Part shown: piece after piece, positions 12,563 through 22,973 of the stretch
How the letters are laid out: each line of letters begins with the position of its first letter
How positions within the stretch are numbered: position 1 is the stretch's first letter
Assembly: GCA_021186555.1 (NCBI GenBank)
Contig: JAJKFL010000013.1
Coordinates: 29,468,743 to 29,532,742, forward strand
From: Reticulitermes speratus
Lineage: Eukaryota > Arthropoda > Insecta > Blattodea > Rhinotermitidae
Direction: 5' to 3'
Length of the DNA: 64,000 nucleotides
Notes under the pieces: generated by a model
The model's input: only the letters and a program-made list of their open reading frames with translations
Databases searched by the model: none
Told to the model about the DNA's origin: nothing
Made by a program: the position numbers and the translations under genes

Positions 12563-12729
12563 CACAGTGGATACGATGGGCAAAGACATGTTCTGCTTGC
12601 GCCGCTGCCGCTGTTCGAGGTCCTTCCTCATCTCGTGAACCTCCCGCTGCATGGTACGCAGATTATCCTTCTCTTTCCGCAGTTCTCGTTCCAGCTTATT
12701 TTTGCGTTCCACCTGCTCCTGCAGAAGAG
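12563..12729 (-). CDS. Tab2: TAB2/TAB3 homologue, coding exon 3 (coiled coil)
   Basis: The acceptor TTATGTTCCAG ends at 12730 and the donor GTAGTT follows 12563. Two bases complete the split codon, then residues 252-306 follow. The core ALLQEQVERKNKLERELRKE and EMRKDLEQRQRRKQ is a charged heptad coiled coil like the one preceding the NZF in TAB2/3, the region that binds TAK1. An alternative acceptor 11 bp further in (TTCTGCAG, exon start 12718) would break the phase with exon 2, so I prefer 12729. The exon is embedded between a LINE scrap (12775-12907) and the LINE-derived array at 11431-12360. Confidence 0.85.
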
Positions 12730-12774
12730 CTGGAACATAACCAAGCACTGTGATGCAGCTTCTCTAGACAAATC

Positions 12775-12907
12775 TTGGGATGAACACAGACTGTGGGTAT
12801 TTGAGAACAGGGTTCTGAGGTCAATGTGTGGATCAAAGGGAAAGAATGCAAAACCAGCTGGAGAAAACTACATAATAAGCAGCTTTGCAATTTGTTCTCC
12901 TCACCAA
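12775..12907 (+). pseudogene. LINE scrap (post-RT region)
   Basis: The plus strand encodes [20 protein letters not shown] followed by a decayed GENYIIS segment, equivalent to the [20 protein letters not shown] region seen at 25192-25554 on the other strand. It directly abuts Tab2 exon 3. Confidence 0.7.
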
Positions 12908-12970
12908 CTATTAACCAACCAACTGACCAAACCAACCAATTATTTATTTACTGTAAGTACATCCAATGAT

Positions 12971-13232
12971 TTTTTTTCCTATGGCTCGACAGCCCCTTGG
13001 GGGCCTAGGCCGCCTCATTTTTCGAGGCTTCATTAACACACACTTTAGACACACCACACTCGGTAGGACTCCTCTGGACGAGGGACCAGCTCATCGCAGA
13101 GACCTCTACCTGACAACACACAACACTCACACGAGACAGACATCCATGCCCTAGGCGGGATTCGAACCCACAATCCTAGTAAGCGAGCGGCCGCACACCC
13201 ACGCCTTAAACCGCGCGGCCACTGGGATCGAC
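12971..13232 (-). mobile_element. tRNA-derived SINE (family 1, copy A)
   Basis: On the minus strand the head reads as a tRNA-like pol III promoter: A-box-like GTGGCCGCGCGGTTTAAGGC and B box GGTTCGAATCC, followed by a conserved body and a T/A-rich tail. Flanks ACATCCAATGAT (12959-12970) and ACATCCAATAAT (from 13235) look like a target-site duplication. Four more copies occur in the window. Confidence 0.88.
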
Positions 13233-13239
13233 ACATCCA

Positions 13240-13760
13240 ATAATAATCTTCATAATTCTTAAAGTAAGAATCTTAAATAAATAATTTAGCTTCCAAATAA
13301 ATACAATAAATTATTCCACTTTACTATTGTTACAAATCCATAAAGTTATACCTACAAAATAAAAACTCTATCATCAGATACAAAAGAAACTCATAACAAC
13401 ACAAGAATGTCACATGCTTCAACTTGGAACTATTAATTGCAACAACAACTTTAGATAAACAAAATCAACAAACCCCAATATACTGGAAATATTTTTGGTT
13501 TTAAAAAAAGATCGGAAATATAAGAATAGCTACAGAGAAAATATGTTACACAACAATAAAGACTGAAACAAAACTGTGATAATACAATGTAACTGTGAAA
13601 TCTCACAAGAAAGTATGTATGTATATTATGTTTTTATCATCATTTTAAGTTTTTATACTAACAGCCTGTTAAAGGTCCAAAAGAAGCGAAACATGTAGCT
13701 TACATGAAAATACACAGTTGTGTTAGACGGCATTTGACTGTTGATTTACTGAATTATTGA
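13240..13760. other. AT-rich intronic DNA
   Basis: No gene or element recognised. A weak GAAACATGTAG motif near 13690 may be a decayed member of the hairpin family. Confidence 0.4.
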
Positions 13761-13774
13761 GCTGATCAAATCAA

Positions 13775-14075
13775 GAAGGACAAGATGAGCACTGCAGGCA
13801 CTATGCATGGGAGAACGGCCTACACAACTGTTGTTAGATAACCTGAAGGGAAGAAACAACTTGACAGACCTCAGCATAGACAGGAGAAATATATAAAATG
13901 GAGCTCTTGAAGAGACAGGGTATGAGTATGTGGAGTGGATTCAAGTGGCTCAGGATTGGGACTATCAACAGTCTTTTACAGACAAGGTCTTGAAACTTCA
14001 CGTTGCATAAAATGCAGGGAATTTGTGGACTAGCTGAGAGACTATTGGTTTCCTAAAAGGACCATGTTCAATTAA
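13775..14075 (+). pseudogene. LINE 3'-end fragment
   Basis: Decayed plus-strand frames correspond to KSRRMRWxGHV..., LDRPQHRQEKYIKWSS, WIQVAQDWD and the final CREFVD.LRDYWF segment of the same LINE family as 29030-29490. It is followed by a CAGT/TAGT simple repeat. Confidence 0.55.
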
Positions 14076-14190
14076 GTCAGTCAGTCAGTCAGGTAGGTAG
14101 GTAGTTAGTTAACTGATTAGTTAGTTATTCAGTTAGCCAGACAGCCATTTATTTAGTCAGTCAGTCAGGCCTGGTTAGTTAGTTAGTACG
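14075..14190. repeat. CAGT/TAGT-type simple repeat
   Basis: Runs of AGTCAGTC, GGTAGGTAG and GTTAGTTAG, typical of the microsatellite tail following this LINE family. Confidence 0.7.
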
Positions 14191-14629
14191 TGCATAAAAC
14201 AAGGTCAGACAAATATTATGTGTTACAACAACGACAGCGTCCTTCCATAACAATCACACGTCAGCAGTGTGAAACTGTGAGGTGGGCACAACAGTACCAC
14301 CAACATACTTAAAAGATGTAACTTGGAAAAGAAGTTTCTTTTTTAGGAACTAGCAACATATGAAAACTGATGACTGACATTTCTGTGTAATTATCTTGCA
14401 CCATGGTGGCCAACTCCACGTGATGTGCACCATTGACGTGGTTCTGAGGCACCAGATACAGCTATGGTGTCACATGCTGACAGGCATTTCATTTGGCTGT
14501 TCAATGAAAACTGAAAATACCACCACAGAAAATTCAATCACTGTCATGTTTCATGTTCAGAATAGTCTGAAACAAGGCTCTGCTTCATACACTGCTTTAG
14601 AATATGACATTAGTTTAAGCAAACCAGGA

Positions 14630-14775
14630 GGGGGGTTTCAGGCTTCCGCCATGATGCAGTTTAGGCCTTCACTCTTCTTGGTCTGCTTGACCCTTGAACA
14701 TGGGACCAATATGTTCTCCCAAAACATCGGTGACCAGCTACCAGCCTACGCCGTGTAACATCCCAGAAGAGCAAA
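14630..14775 (+). repeat. Member of hammerhead-like hairpin family, subfamily B (degenerate)
   Basis: It shares TTTCAGGCTTCCGCC at its start with 16498-16600, then CTTGACCC, GGGACC and CTCCC arms and AAAACATCGGTGACCAG, and ends with the family phrase CGCCGTGTAACATCCCAGA. Confidence 0.6.
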
Positions 14776-14799
14776 AGCCTCAACCCAAGAGGGACTCTA

Positions 14800-15330
14800 A
14801 AACTGAAAGGAACACATCAACTTCTGGTCTGTGCTGATGGTGTTAACTTAATGGATGAAAACACACATACTATAAAGAGAAACACAGAAGCTTTAGTAGT
14901 CACTAGTAAGGAGGCTGGTCTAGTAGTAAATACTGAGAAAACTAAGTACATGGTCATGCATGGCAACGTTCAAATATCCAGGACAGACACCAACAAATCA
15001 AAAATGTATGCACAAAGAAACTGAGAGCAGATTATCAGGGAATGCTTGCAGCCATTTGGTCCAGAATGTGGCATGTATGGATGGGAAATGCATACAGGGT
15101 TTTGGTGGGGAAACCTGAAGTAAAGAAACCACTTGGAAGACCTAGACATAGATAAGATATTGGATTAATCTTAAAGAAATAGGGTGGGTTGATTAATTTG
15201 GCCCCGGATAGGGAACAGTGGTTGACTGTTGTGAATGTGGTAATGGACCTTCGGGCAACATAAAATGCAGGGCATTTCTTGACCAGCTGAGGAACTGTCA
15301 GCATCTGAAGGACTCCGCTCCAAGACGCGT
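14800..15330 (+). pseudogene. LINE reverse-transcriptase fragment and 3' end
   Basis: The plus strand encodes a decayed segment starting at a mutated FADD/YADD box (CADGVNLMDEN, NTEALVVTSKEAG, VNTEKTKYMVM), which follows the catalytic aspartates in insect RTE/Jockey-like RTs. It then jumps to the 3' region (WHVWMGNAYRVLVGKPEVK, PLGRPRHR). Stops and an internal deletion separate the parts. Confidence 0.65.
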
Positions 15331-15352
15331 GCGTGGTACTGATTATTAAATT

Positions 15353-15625
15353 ACTGGACCTCACGGCAGAGTGGTTGGCGCTCCTGCTTTGTGTTCATGA
15401 GTCCCAGGTTCTATTCTGGGCCGCTACCATGACTGCAGAGTCTCGTCGCTCTCCTCAGTCCCTCCAAATGCCGAGACAGAGCACGCTCGCTTCTTTGCAA
15501 TCCAATCACGTAACCATTCAACGCTACACCGTCTGCACCACTGACCGCTTCGTTCTAGAGGCCATTATTTTATCTGACAACTACCGTTCGTTACTTCCCG
15601 TCGCTAACCTGCCGCTGGTGTGATC
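15353..15625 (+). mobile_element. Possible tRNA-derived SINE, degenerate
   Basis: The stretch begins with a tRNA-like pattern (GGCAGAGTGGTTGGCGCTC, then CCAGGTTCTATTCTGG), resembling A and B boxes, followed by about 200 bp of GC-richer body. No second copy is seen in the window and no target duplication is evident. Confidence 0.4.
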
Positions 15626-15639
15626 GGTGGGCTGAGTGG

Positions 15640-15800
15640 GATACTTTAACACTTTGAACACTCAGCTTATTCTGACTTACCTCTATTTAAAATTTCGTAC
15701 CGCGCAGTAAACACACTCCGTCTCAGTTATAAAATCTAATCACTTAATGCTGTGTAGGGAAATATTCGCTGTTTGTACTGATAAACACACAAAACACAGA
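15640..15800 (-). repeat. Single diverged unit of the 114-bp repeat family
   Basis: Inverted relative to the arrays at 26400 and 51475: it contains TACCGCGCAGTAAACACACT, CCGTCTCAGTTATA and an AAACACACAAAACACA end. Confidence 0.7.
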
Positions 15801-16173
15801 AATACTGCCAAACCCCGATAAAGTGCCCTGTCTGTTCACCTCAAGTTGTGGTGGTACTTCGAAATGCTGCATAATAGGGCATCTCTGTTCACAGACTTTC
15901 ATGGGCGCTAGGTGAAGGTGGCGCTATATCGGGGTTTGACTGTAGTCTTACGTGCAGAACGTAGAATTTTTAACCGTTCAGCCAGGTGGTACATAAAGTA
16001 GCCACTGGGCTTCAAACGGTTGATAAACAAGCCGACATAAATACATCCGTAATACAAACATCTTATACTGTTTCTTCGTCACCATGTACTTGTTACAAAT
16101 TATAATTTTTTAAACCCCCAACACAGTACACACAATAAAATAAATTTGGGACAAACCAATTTATTCCATTCTC

Positions 16174-16206
16174 CTACATGTTTCGGCCCTGCAGGGCCAT
16201 CTTCAG
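16174..16206 (-). other. Hammerhead-core-like hairpin (subfamily A)
   Basis: Minus strand: CTGAAGA, stem II TGGCCC/GGGCC around TGCA, then GAAACATGTAGG; an AATAAA lies 13 nt further. The core conforms to CUGANGA...GAAA of hammerhead ribozymes. No obvious stem I. Confidence 0.6.
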
Positions 16207-16424
16207 GGCAACAAATTAATATTAGTGCAAACTATTAAAGTTATAAAAACAGTGATATCCCAGAGTCAGCTGAGCTGTTACACAATGTTTAAAAAACTCT
16301 GTAGCAGCCATGCCATTTTCTCCCCGATGACAGGATATAACCCGTCGGCCGGTTCTGACCTATTCTGTTGAAGTATAAAATACTTTACAATACACTCAGA
16401 ATATTCAAATATACAATCGAACCC

Positions 16425-16722
16425 GTTTATAACATCGGTTTATGCGACATCTCGTACATAGCGTCAGATATTCTGTGGCACTAATTAATTCCTCACTTTG
16501 ATTTCAGGCTTCCGCCGCGATGTTGATGAGATCTGCGCTCTTCTGGGGGTCTTGACCCGTGAGGATGGGACCGATACGTAGTCCCGAAACGTCGGTAAAC
16601 AATTAATTCCTCACTGTTAACCATAACGTTATATTCCTCGGTTAAAACAACACTCGTTTATAACGACACATAATATTCAGTGCCTTTCATGACGTTATAA
16701 CCGAGTTCAACTGTACGTATTT
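16425..16722 (+). repeat. Dispersed ~190-bp repeat, interrupted by a 103-bp insertion
   Basis: The sequence on both sides of 16498-16600 forms one repeat (CCCGTTTATAACATCGG ... GTTATAACCGAGTTC). An uninterrupted inverted copy lies at 47994-48182, which shows the empty target state. Confidence 0.8.
16498..16600 (+). mobile_element. 103-bp hammerhead-like retroposon unit with 15-bp target duplication
   Basis: The direct repeats AATTAATTCCTCACT at 16483-16497 and 16601-16615 are identical. The insert starts TTGATTTCAGGCTTCCGCC and ends with the hairpin: a GTGAGGA core variant, stem II GGGAC/GTCCC, GAAACGTCGGTAAAC. Its right end is three bases beyond the GTA that would be a hammerhead cleavage triplet. 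Confidence 0.85.
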
Positions 16723-16999
16723 AGTGTACTGTATATTATACTACACCAAACGTCACAGCCACGTGTCAGTCCTACATCATGTAACTGTCCTCGTGCACTG
16801 TACTTGTATTTGTCAGTGTATCTGTTCATCTGCTTAATATTTATTTTATTATGTATACTGCGGTGGTTTTGTAATCAAATACGAATATACAGTATTTAAT
16901 GCAACAAACTGCACAATGAGAAACAAATAATCATTTAATTAAAAGTTTTATTATACCAACATATGCACTATATTCTTATAACCAAGTCAATCACCCCTA

Positions 17000-17032
17000 C
17001 ATATGTTTCGGCCTATAACAGGCCATCCTCAG
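17000..17032 (-). other. Hammerhead-core-like hairpin (subfamily A)
   Basis: Minus strand: CTGAGGA, T, stem II GGCC/GGCC with loop TGTTATA, GAAACATATGTAGG. Confidence 0.6.
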
Positions 17033-17183
17033 GGGGTCAAAGTTTTTTACGCGGACTTTACATCTGTTGTTCAATTTTTAAAAAAAGTTAGTACATCCAC
17101 ATAAAATTAAAATTAATCTTAGGTCCCAATGGATTTAGGTATTATTTCTTTCAGCTGTAAAATCCCAGGGAATGTGTTTACAT

Positions 17184-17370
17184 AATGATGTCCCTCCTAC
17201 ATGTTTCGCCCTCTACAAGGCCATCATCAGGGAAGCTGTCTACCAAGGAATGCAGATACAGCAAATTCTGCACATATTCGACAGAATTCGCTGTATCTGT
17301 ATTCCTTTGTATACAGCCTCCCTGATGATGGCCTTGTAGTGGCCGAAACATGTAGGAGGGACATAATAAA
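17184..17370. repeat. Inverted pair of hammerhead-core-like hairpins
   Basis: Arms of about 85 bp (17184-17262 and 17285-17370) are near-perfect inverted copies. Each contains CTGATGATGGCC ... GGCC or GGGC, GAAACATGTAGGAGGGACAT: the minus copy at 17200-17230, the plus copy at 17322-17357. Confidence 0.85.
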
Positions 17371-17540
17371 TGATGATTATTTATTACTGACTTGCAATTT
17401 GTAATATCAAATACTGTATAATCATTCAAACTGTATTTACAAGGTTCCCCAGTCTGTACTGGGCCTACTGCAGACTGTGGAACCGTGTAAATAGTGGCTT
17501 GTCACTGACAGTTGGTTTTAAACATGGCATATTGCGCCGT

Positions 17541-17575
17541 CTGAAGTTGGTACACTTGTACCGAAACATGTCGTA
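17541..17575 (+). other. Hammerhead-core-like hairpin (subfamily A, one core change)
   Basis: CTGAAGT (final A changed to T), stem II TGGTACA/TTGTACC, GAAACATGTCGTA; AATAAA follows about 55 nt downstream. Confidence 0.5.
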
Positions 17576-17579
17576 GCTA

Positions 17580-18265
17580 CGTGTTTAACACTGATATGTA
17601 ACTGATAATGTGCATTTGGTTGGTGTAATAAATTGAATAATTGATCTAAAAAACGTACAGAATGGACAACTTTAAAATAACTGTATATTCAGCCTATTTC
17701 ACGAAATATAGACTACAGGAAGACGAATATATTTAATACTTCGGAACCGTAGAGTGAGCCAAGTGTACGGCAAGTACGCCGTGTCAGTCCGTCACAGACG
17801 TTCACTGGACACTGGAATATTCTTCACCCACCTCGCCACAATATTTACATTGGCCCTGCTTATGCTCGGTCCGTCTGGCATTCCTCGGTCCGTGTGGGCG
17901 GGCCGCGCTAAGTTTAGCGGCGTGAGGAAAGGACAAGGATGACACATGTTCAGCTGTTCGAAACGCATTTTAATATTATCCTCGCCAAAGCAGGATGTTA
18001 TCAACTGCTAAGGTTACGCGACCGGACGCTGAGAGAGGCATTCGCACTGATTCACTGCGGACACTGGAACTACCGAACCAATCAGCATCGCGTATTGCAC
18101 ACATTGCCCTCCCACCTAGCCTGTGTCAAGCAGGGTCCTTCTTGTACCTTCACAAACAAAAATACTGTAAGTATTTCTTGTTTCACATGGACACGTCACA
18201 GGCAAAGACCTGCACATTTCATCAGTACAGGGTGCTGATAAAAGTAGGTGTAGATGAAAATTAGT
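17580..18265. other. Unique-looking intronic DNA
   Basis: No recognised element. GC content rises around 17750-18130, but the overlapping frames on both strands show no known domain. Confidence 0.4.
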
Positions 18266-18267
18266 GG

Positions 18268-18345
18268 CGTCTGGGATGTGACGTCGTCTAGTCTGGTAGT
18301 TAATTAATAACGTTTCGAAGTAACCTAAGCCTGTACCCTGAATAT
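18268..18345 (-). repeat. Left arm of a subfamily B hairpin element, bordering the satellite
   Basis: It contains GGGATGTGACGTCGTCTAG, GTTAATTAATAACGTTTCG and TGTACCCTG, the family order in minus orientation. The satellite that follows carries the same module in plus orientation. Confidence 0.65.
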
Positions 18346-20310
18346 ACAGGCAGCAGGTTCCTCCGAAAAGCCGGTAATAAGGGACCGGAGTACACAGATG
18401 TCATAACTACAGGCAGCAGGTTCCTCCGAAACGCCGATAATTACGGACCAGAGTACACAGCTGTCATAACTACAGGCAGCAGGTTCCTCTAAAACGCCAG
18501 TAATTAGGGACCGGAGTACACAGATGTCATAACTACAGGCAGCAGGTTCCTCCGAAACGCCGGTAATTACGGACATGATTCACTGCAGCTGTCAAACTAC
18601 AGTGGCAGCCAGGTTCCTCCCGAAACGCCGGGTTAATTAGAGGACCGTACACAAGCTGTCATAACTGGGTCAGTAGGTTCCATCCGAAACGCGTTATTAG
18701 GGTTAACCAGAGTACACAGCCTGTACATAATATAAGGGCAGGTTCCTCCGAAACGCCGGTAATAGAGACCAGAGTACACAGATGTCATAACTATAGGCAG
18801 CAGGTTCCTCCGAAACGCTCGGTAATTACGGACCAGAGTACACAGCTGTCATAACTACAGGCAGCTGGTTCCTCCAAAACGCCGGTAATTAGGGACCGGA
18901 GTACACAGTGCCATAACTATAGGCAGCAGTTCCTCCGAAACCCGGTAATTACGGACCGGAGTACAGAGCTGTCATAACTACAGGCAGCAGGTTCCCCCTA
19001 AAACGCCGGTAATTAGGGACCAGAGTTCACAGATATCATAAATATAGGCAGAGGTTCCTCCGAAACGCCGGTAATTAGGACCAGAATACACAGCTGTCAT
19101 AACTACAGGCAGAGTTCCTCCAAAACGCCGGTAATTAGGACCGGAGTACACAGATGTCATAACTATAGGCAGCAGGTTCCTCCGAAACGCTGGTAATTAC
19201 GGACCAGAGTACACGCTGTCATAACTACAGGCAGCTGGTTCCTCCAAAACGCCGGTAATTAGGGACCAGAGTACACAGTCTGCCATAACTATAGACAGCA
19301 TGTTCCTCCGAAACACCGGTAATTACAGACCAGAGTACACAGCTGTCATAACTACAGGCAACAGGTTCCTCCGAAACGCCGGTAATTAGGGACGAGTTAC
19401 ACAGATAGTCATAACTACAGGCAGCAGGTTCCTCCGAAACGCCGGTAATTACGGACCAGAATACACAGCTGTCATAACTACAGGCAGCAGGTTCCTCCAA
19501 AACGCCGGTAATTAGGGACCGGAGTACACAGATGTCATAACTATAGGCAGCAGGTTCCTCCGAAACGCTGGTAATTACGGACCAGAGTACACTGCTGTCA
19601 TAACTACAGGCAGCTGGTTCCTCCAAAACGCCGGTAATTAGGGACCAGAGTACACAGTTGCCATAACTATAGACAGCATGTTCCTCCGAAACACCGGTAA
19701 TTACAGACCAGAGTACACAGCTGTCATAACTATAGGCAACAGGTTCCTCCGAAACGCCGGTAATTAGGGACCGGAGTACACAGATGTCATAACTACAGGC
19801 AGCAGGTTCCTCCAAAACGCCGGTAATTTGGGACCAGAGTACACAGTTGCCATAACTATAGACAACATGTTCCTCCGAAACACCGGTAATTACAGACCAG
19901 AGTACACAGCTGTCATAACTATAGGCAACAGGTTCCTCCGAAACGCCGGTAATTAGGGACCGGAGTACACAGATGTCATAACTACAGGCAGCAGCTTCCT
20001 CCGAAATGCCGGTAATTAGGGACCAGATTACACAGCCTCATAACTATAGGCAGCAGGTTCCTCCAAAACGCCGGTAATTAGGGACCAGAGTACACAGCTG
20101 TCATAACTACATACAGCAGGTTCCTCCGAAACGCCGGTAATTAGGAACCAGAGTACACAGCTGTCATAACTGCAGACAGCAGGTTCCTCCGAAACGACGG
20201 TAAATACGGACCAGAGTACACAGCTGTTATAACTACAGGCAGCAGGTTCCTCCGAAACGCCGGTAATTAGGGACCAGAGTACACAGCTGTCATAACTGCA
20301 CGTGTCACCG
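18346..20310 (+). repeat. 63-bp satellite array, about 31 units
   Basis: Head-to-tail units of 63 bp contain GGTTCCTCCGAAACGCCGG, TAATTAGGGACCAGAGTACA and CAGCTGTCATAAC. The period is a multiple of three, so the minus strand is open as a repeating 21-residue peptide; I do not regard it as a gene. Indels concentrate in 18580-19060. The unit aligns with the 3' half of the hairpin family (see findings). Confidence 0.92.
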
Positions 20311-20798
20311 AAACTGCGCAGTTTCCGTACACGCACTAAGTATTATAGAAGCCGACAGTCGCTTCGCTAGTCAAGAAGGCCCATTACCTCATGTAAAACG
20401 TGAGGTCAGAAGGCAAAGTCACGCCTGCCGCTACGCAACATGCAGCAAACACTCCACACAGTCACGCACTTCGCACTCCGTCCCGGTGTTTTCGCTCTAT
20501 TCTGTACATTTCAAAAAACCATGCAGCGCTGATGTCTTTGCCCCGCAGTCGCGCGGCAATCACAGCTGGCCGCGTGTAGGCGGGGCGATGCCGAGGAAGG
20601 CCGTCTATTTGTGGTCGTCACTCCGCTGTTAAAAATTAACTCATTCTGGTATGCACGAGAGGGCGACCGTTTTGAACGTGTAGCGGCAATGCAGGCAGGC
20701 GTCTTGCTCCTCAGAAAACAGCTACAGGACGCACGGGACCGTGCTACACAGCATGCAGATACTGCCACTAACAGAACACACCTCACACTGTACGTATT
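20311..20798. other. Intronic DNA between satellite and inverted-repeat element
   Basis: GC-richer stretch with no recognisable domain in either strand. Confidence 0.4.
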
Positions 20799-21225
20799 CT
20801 GTCCAACAAATGCACTCTACTGTGTTCAGGTACTCGATATTACAGTATCTTGTTAATCGATCCTAACATGTTTCGATCACTCATAGGGTCATCATCCGGG
20901 ATTCGTATCAAAGTTAAGACTTCACAAAACAAAACTGGCAATGTATACACATATTAAAAAGATACAAAAAGATATAAAAACACGATCTGTTACGATGTAA
21001 GCGATTTTTGTAATGGATCCCTGGTGTAGCGCAAAATAATGTGAACTGATTGTTTATTTATATTTTTCTAATATGTACATACATTGCTAGTTTTGTTCTG
21101 TGAAGTATTACTTTGATATGAAGCCCTGATGATGATCACATGAGGGATCGAAAGATGTAGGATTGATTAACAAGATATTGTAATGTAAAATATCTGGAAA
21201 CAATACAGAGCATTTTGTTGGACAG
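20799..21225. mobile_element. 427-bp inverted-repeat (foldback) element with two hammerhead-like hairpins
   Basis: Arms 20799-20985 and about 21035-21225 are inverted copies with roughly 85% identity. Each carries the hairpin: minus strand 20864-20899 (GGATGATGACC ... GATCGAAACATG) and plus strand 21126-21162 (CTGATGATGATC ... GGATCGAAAGATG). A 27-bp tandem array begins exactly where the right arm stops. Confidence 0.8.
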
Positions 21226-21227
21226 TG

Positions 21228-21490
21228 CACGGTGTGAACAGTACAAAATCACCACACGGTGTGAACAGTACACAATCACCACACGGTGTGAACAGTACAC
21301 AATCACCACACGGTGTGAACAGTACAAAATCACCACACGGTGTGAACAGTACAAAATCACCACACGGTGTGAACAGCACAAAATCACCACACGGTGTGAA
21401 CAGTACAAAATCACCACACGGTGCGAACAGTACAAAATCACCACACGGTGCGAACAGTACAAAATCACCACACGGTGTGAACAGTATACA
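21228..21490. repeat. 27-bp tandem array, about 10 units
   Basis: Near-identical units CACGGTGTGAACAGTACAAA plus ATCACCA. Open in several frames because the period is divisible by three. Confidence 0.95.
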
Positions 21491-21549
21491 AACACCATCT
21501 CTCTACACCACAGTACTGTAACCATCCTTTATTTGCTTACGATGTTACG

Positions 21550-21583
21550 ACACGTTTCGGCCTGTAATCGGCCATAATGAGGG
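21550..21583 (-). other. Degenerate hammerhead-like hairpin
   Basis: Minus strand: CTCATTA (core mutated), TGGCCGATTACAGGCC, GAAACGTGTCG. Confidence 0.45.
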
Positions 21584-21696
21584 AAATCATTCATATACAG
21601 TGCTGTAAATTACTGCTGGCGGTACACTTGTATGACACACGTGTGATATTGTATAAACTCTTATGGTTAACAGCTACAGTTGGTTCAGTATGTAAC

Positions 21697-21850
21697 ACCA
21701 TGGAGCAGAGTCCTTGTTGAGTAGCTAACAGGTCCTCATCTAGTCAAGAAATTCCCCGCGTTTTATGGAACCCGAAGGTTCATTACCGCACTCACAACAG
21801 CCCGCCACCTGTCCCTATCCTCAGCCAGAGCTACTTTGTCGTACCAAAGA
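21697..21850 (-). pseudogene. LINE 3'-end fragment
   Basis: Closely matches the 3' ends at 25008 and 37236 (GGAACCCGAAGGTTCATTAC, CAGCCCGCCACCTGTCCCTA). Only the last ~150 bp is present, a typical 5'-truncated insertion. Confidence 0.75.
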
Positions 21851-22051
21851 ATCAGTCCTAGTCCGAGGCCTTGTGAAGTGTTTCGTAACGTGATAATTTT
21901 TTTAGGTGAGGAGTTGTTAGCACCTCGCCCAACCCCCAAGCTGGAGGACCACCCCTTGTCGGCTTCCGCGACTGCTTATTCAATGTATTCGCAGCTACCC
22001 TCCATATTCGCAGGACGTTCCTCCATCCGCAACCTGAGGACGCGCCATGCC

Positions 22052-22284
22052 GTGGTGACAGGGACCGACTTATCGTGGTGACAGGGACCGACTTATCGTG
22101 GTGACAGGGACCGACTTATCGTGGTGACAGGGACCGACTTATCGTGGTGAGAGGGACCGACTTATCGTGGTGAGAGGGACCGACTTATCGTGGTGAGAGG
22201 GACCGACTTATCGTGGTGACAGGGACCAACTTATCGTGGTGACAGGGACCGACTCATCATGGTGACAGGGACCGACTTATCGTG
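22052..22284. repeat. 23-bp tandem array, about 10 units
   Basis: Units GTGGTGACAGGGACCGACTT plus ATC, with G/C variants in the middle units. Confidence 0.93.
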
Positions 22285-22571
22285 TATACAAGTGTGCCAC
22301 AGTTTGGGAAATGCTGGTATAGAGATGTGATCGCTGCTGGTGCTGGTACTGTCTTACTTCGACCTAGTATTATGTTCCATCGCCCTCCTGCGCTGTCTAC
22401 AAGCCACCATGACACACGAACACTATCGCAACAGATATCAGCATCTGCGCATGCGCATCGACAGACGCCATTTTATTTACACTTTACGTGGCCATTTTAT
22501 TAACATACAAGTAAACAGGTGGAAACGTACGGCCAACATATTGACTATGTGGAAAAACTTAAATGGCAAGG

Positions 22572-22973
22572 GCCAGGTGCGCAACCAGAATTTTTCCTTC
22601 GGGGGGTGGGGGAGCTAAATATAATTTGTTTTATTTTAAAAATTGTTATAAAATCGTGTCGTAAGTATAACTGTAACATAACACTGTCTGCAACTGCATT
22701 TATATACATACAAATATAATTACATGTTCCGTGACTCAATCACAGTGTCCTATCTTCTTGCTTTTTTTAAATTCATTAATGTATTTTTCAAAATTCTAAT
22801 GTACTAGTAATCAGCAGATTTCAGTGACCGATTTCGTCTGAAGGGTAAATCACGCAAAACTTTTGATATCACAATACCTTTAAAAAATCTGTTTTTTAAA
22901 TTTCGGTTTTGGGGGGTTTGGGGGGGGGGGGCTGCAGCCCAGCAGCCCCCTCCCAGGTGTAACCCTGTTAAGG
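22572..22973. mobile_element. hAT-like MITE, copy 1
   Basis: Shares its whole length with 23648-24031 and 27588-27966. The best-preserved copy ends in inverted GGCGCACCCAG.../...CTGGGTACGCCCCTG. The interior is AT-rich with no transposase. Confidence 0.75.

Noticed and set aside
19225..19815. 196-residue minus ORF
   Set aside because: 63-bp satellite translation; interrupted by indels in neighbouring units.
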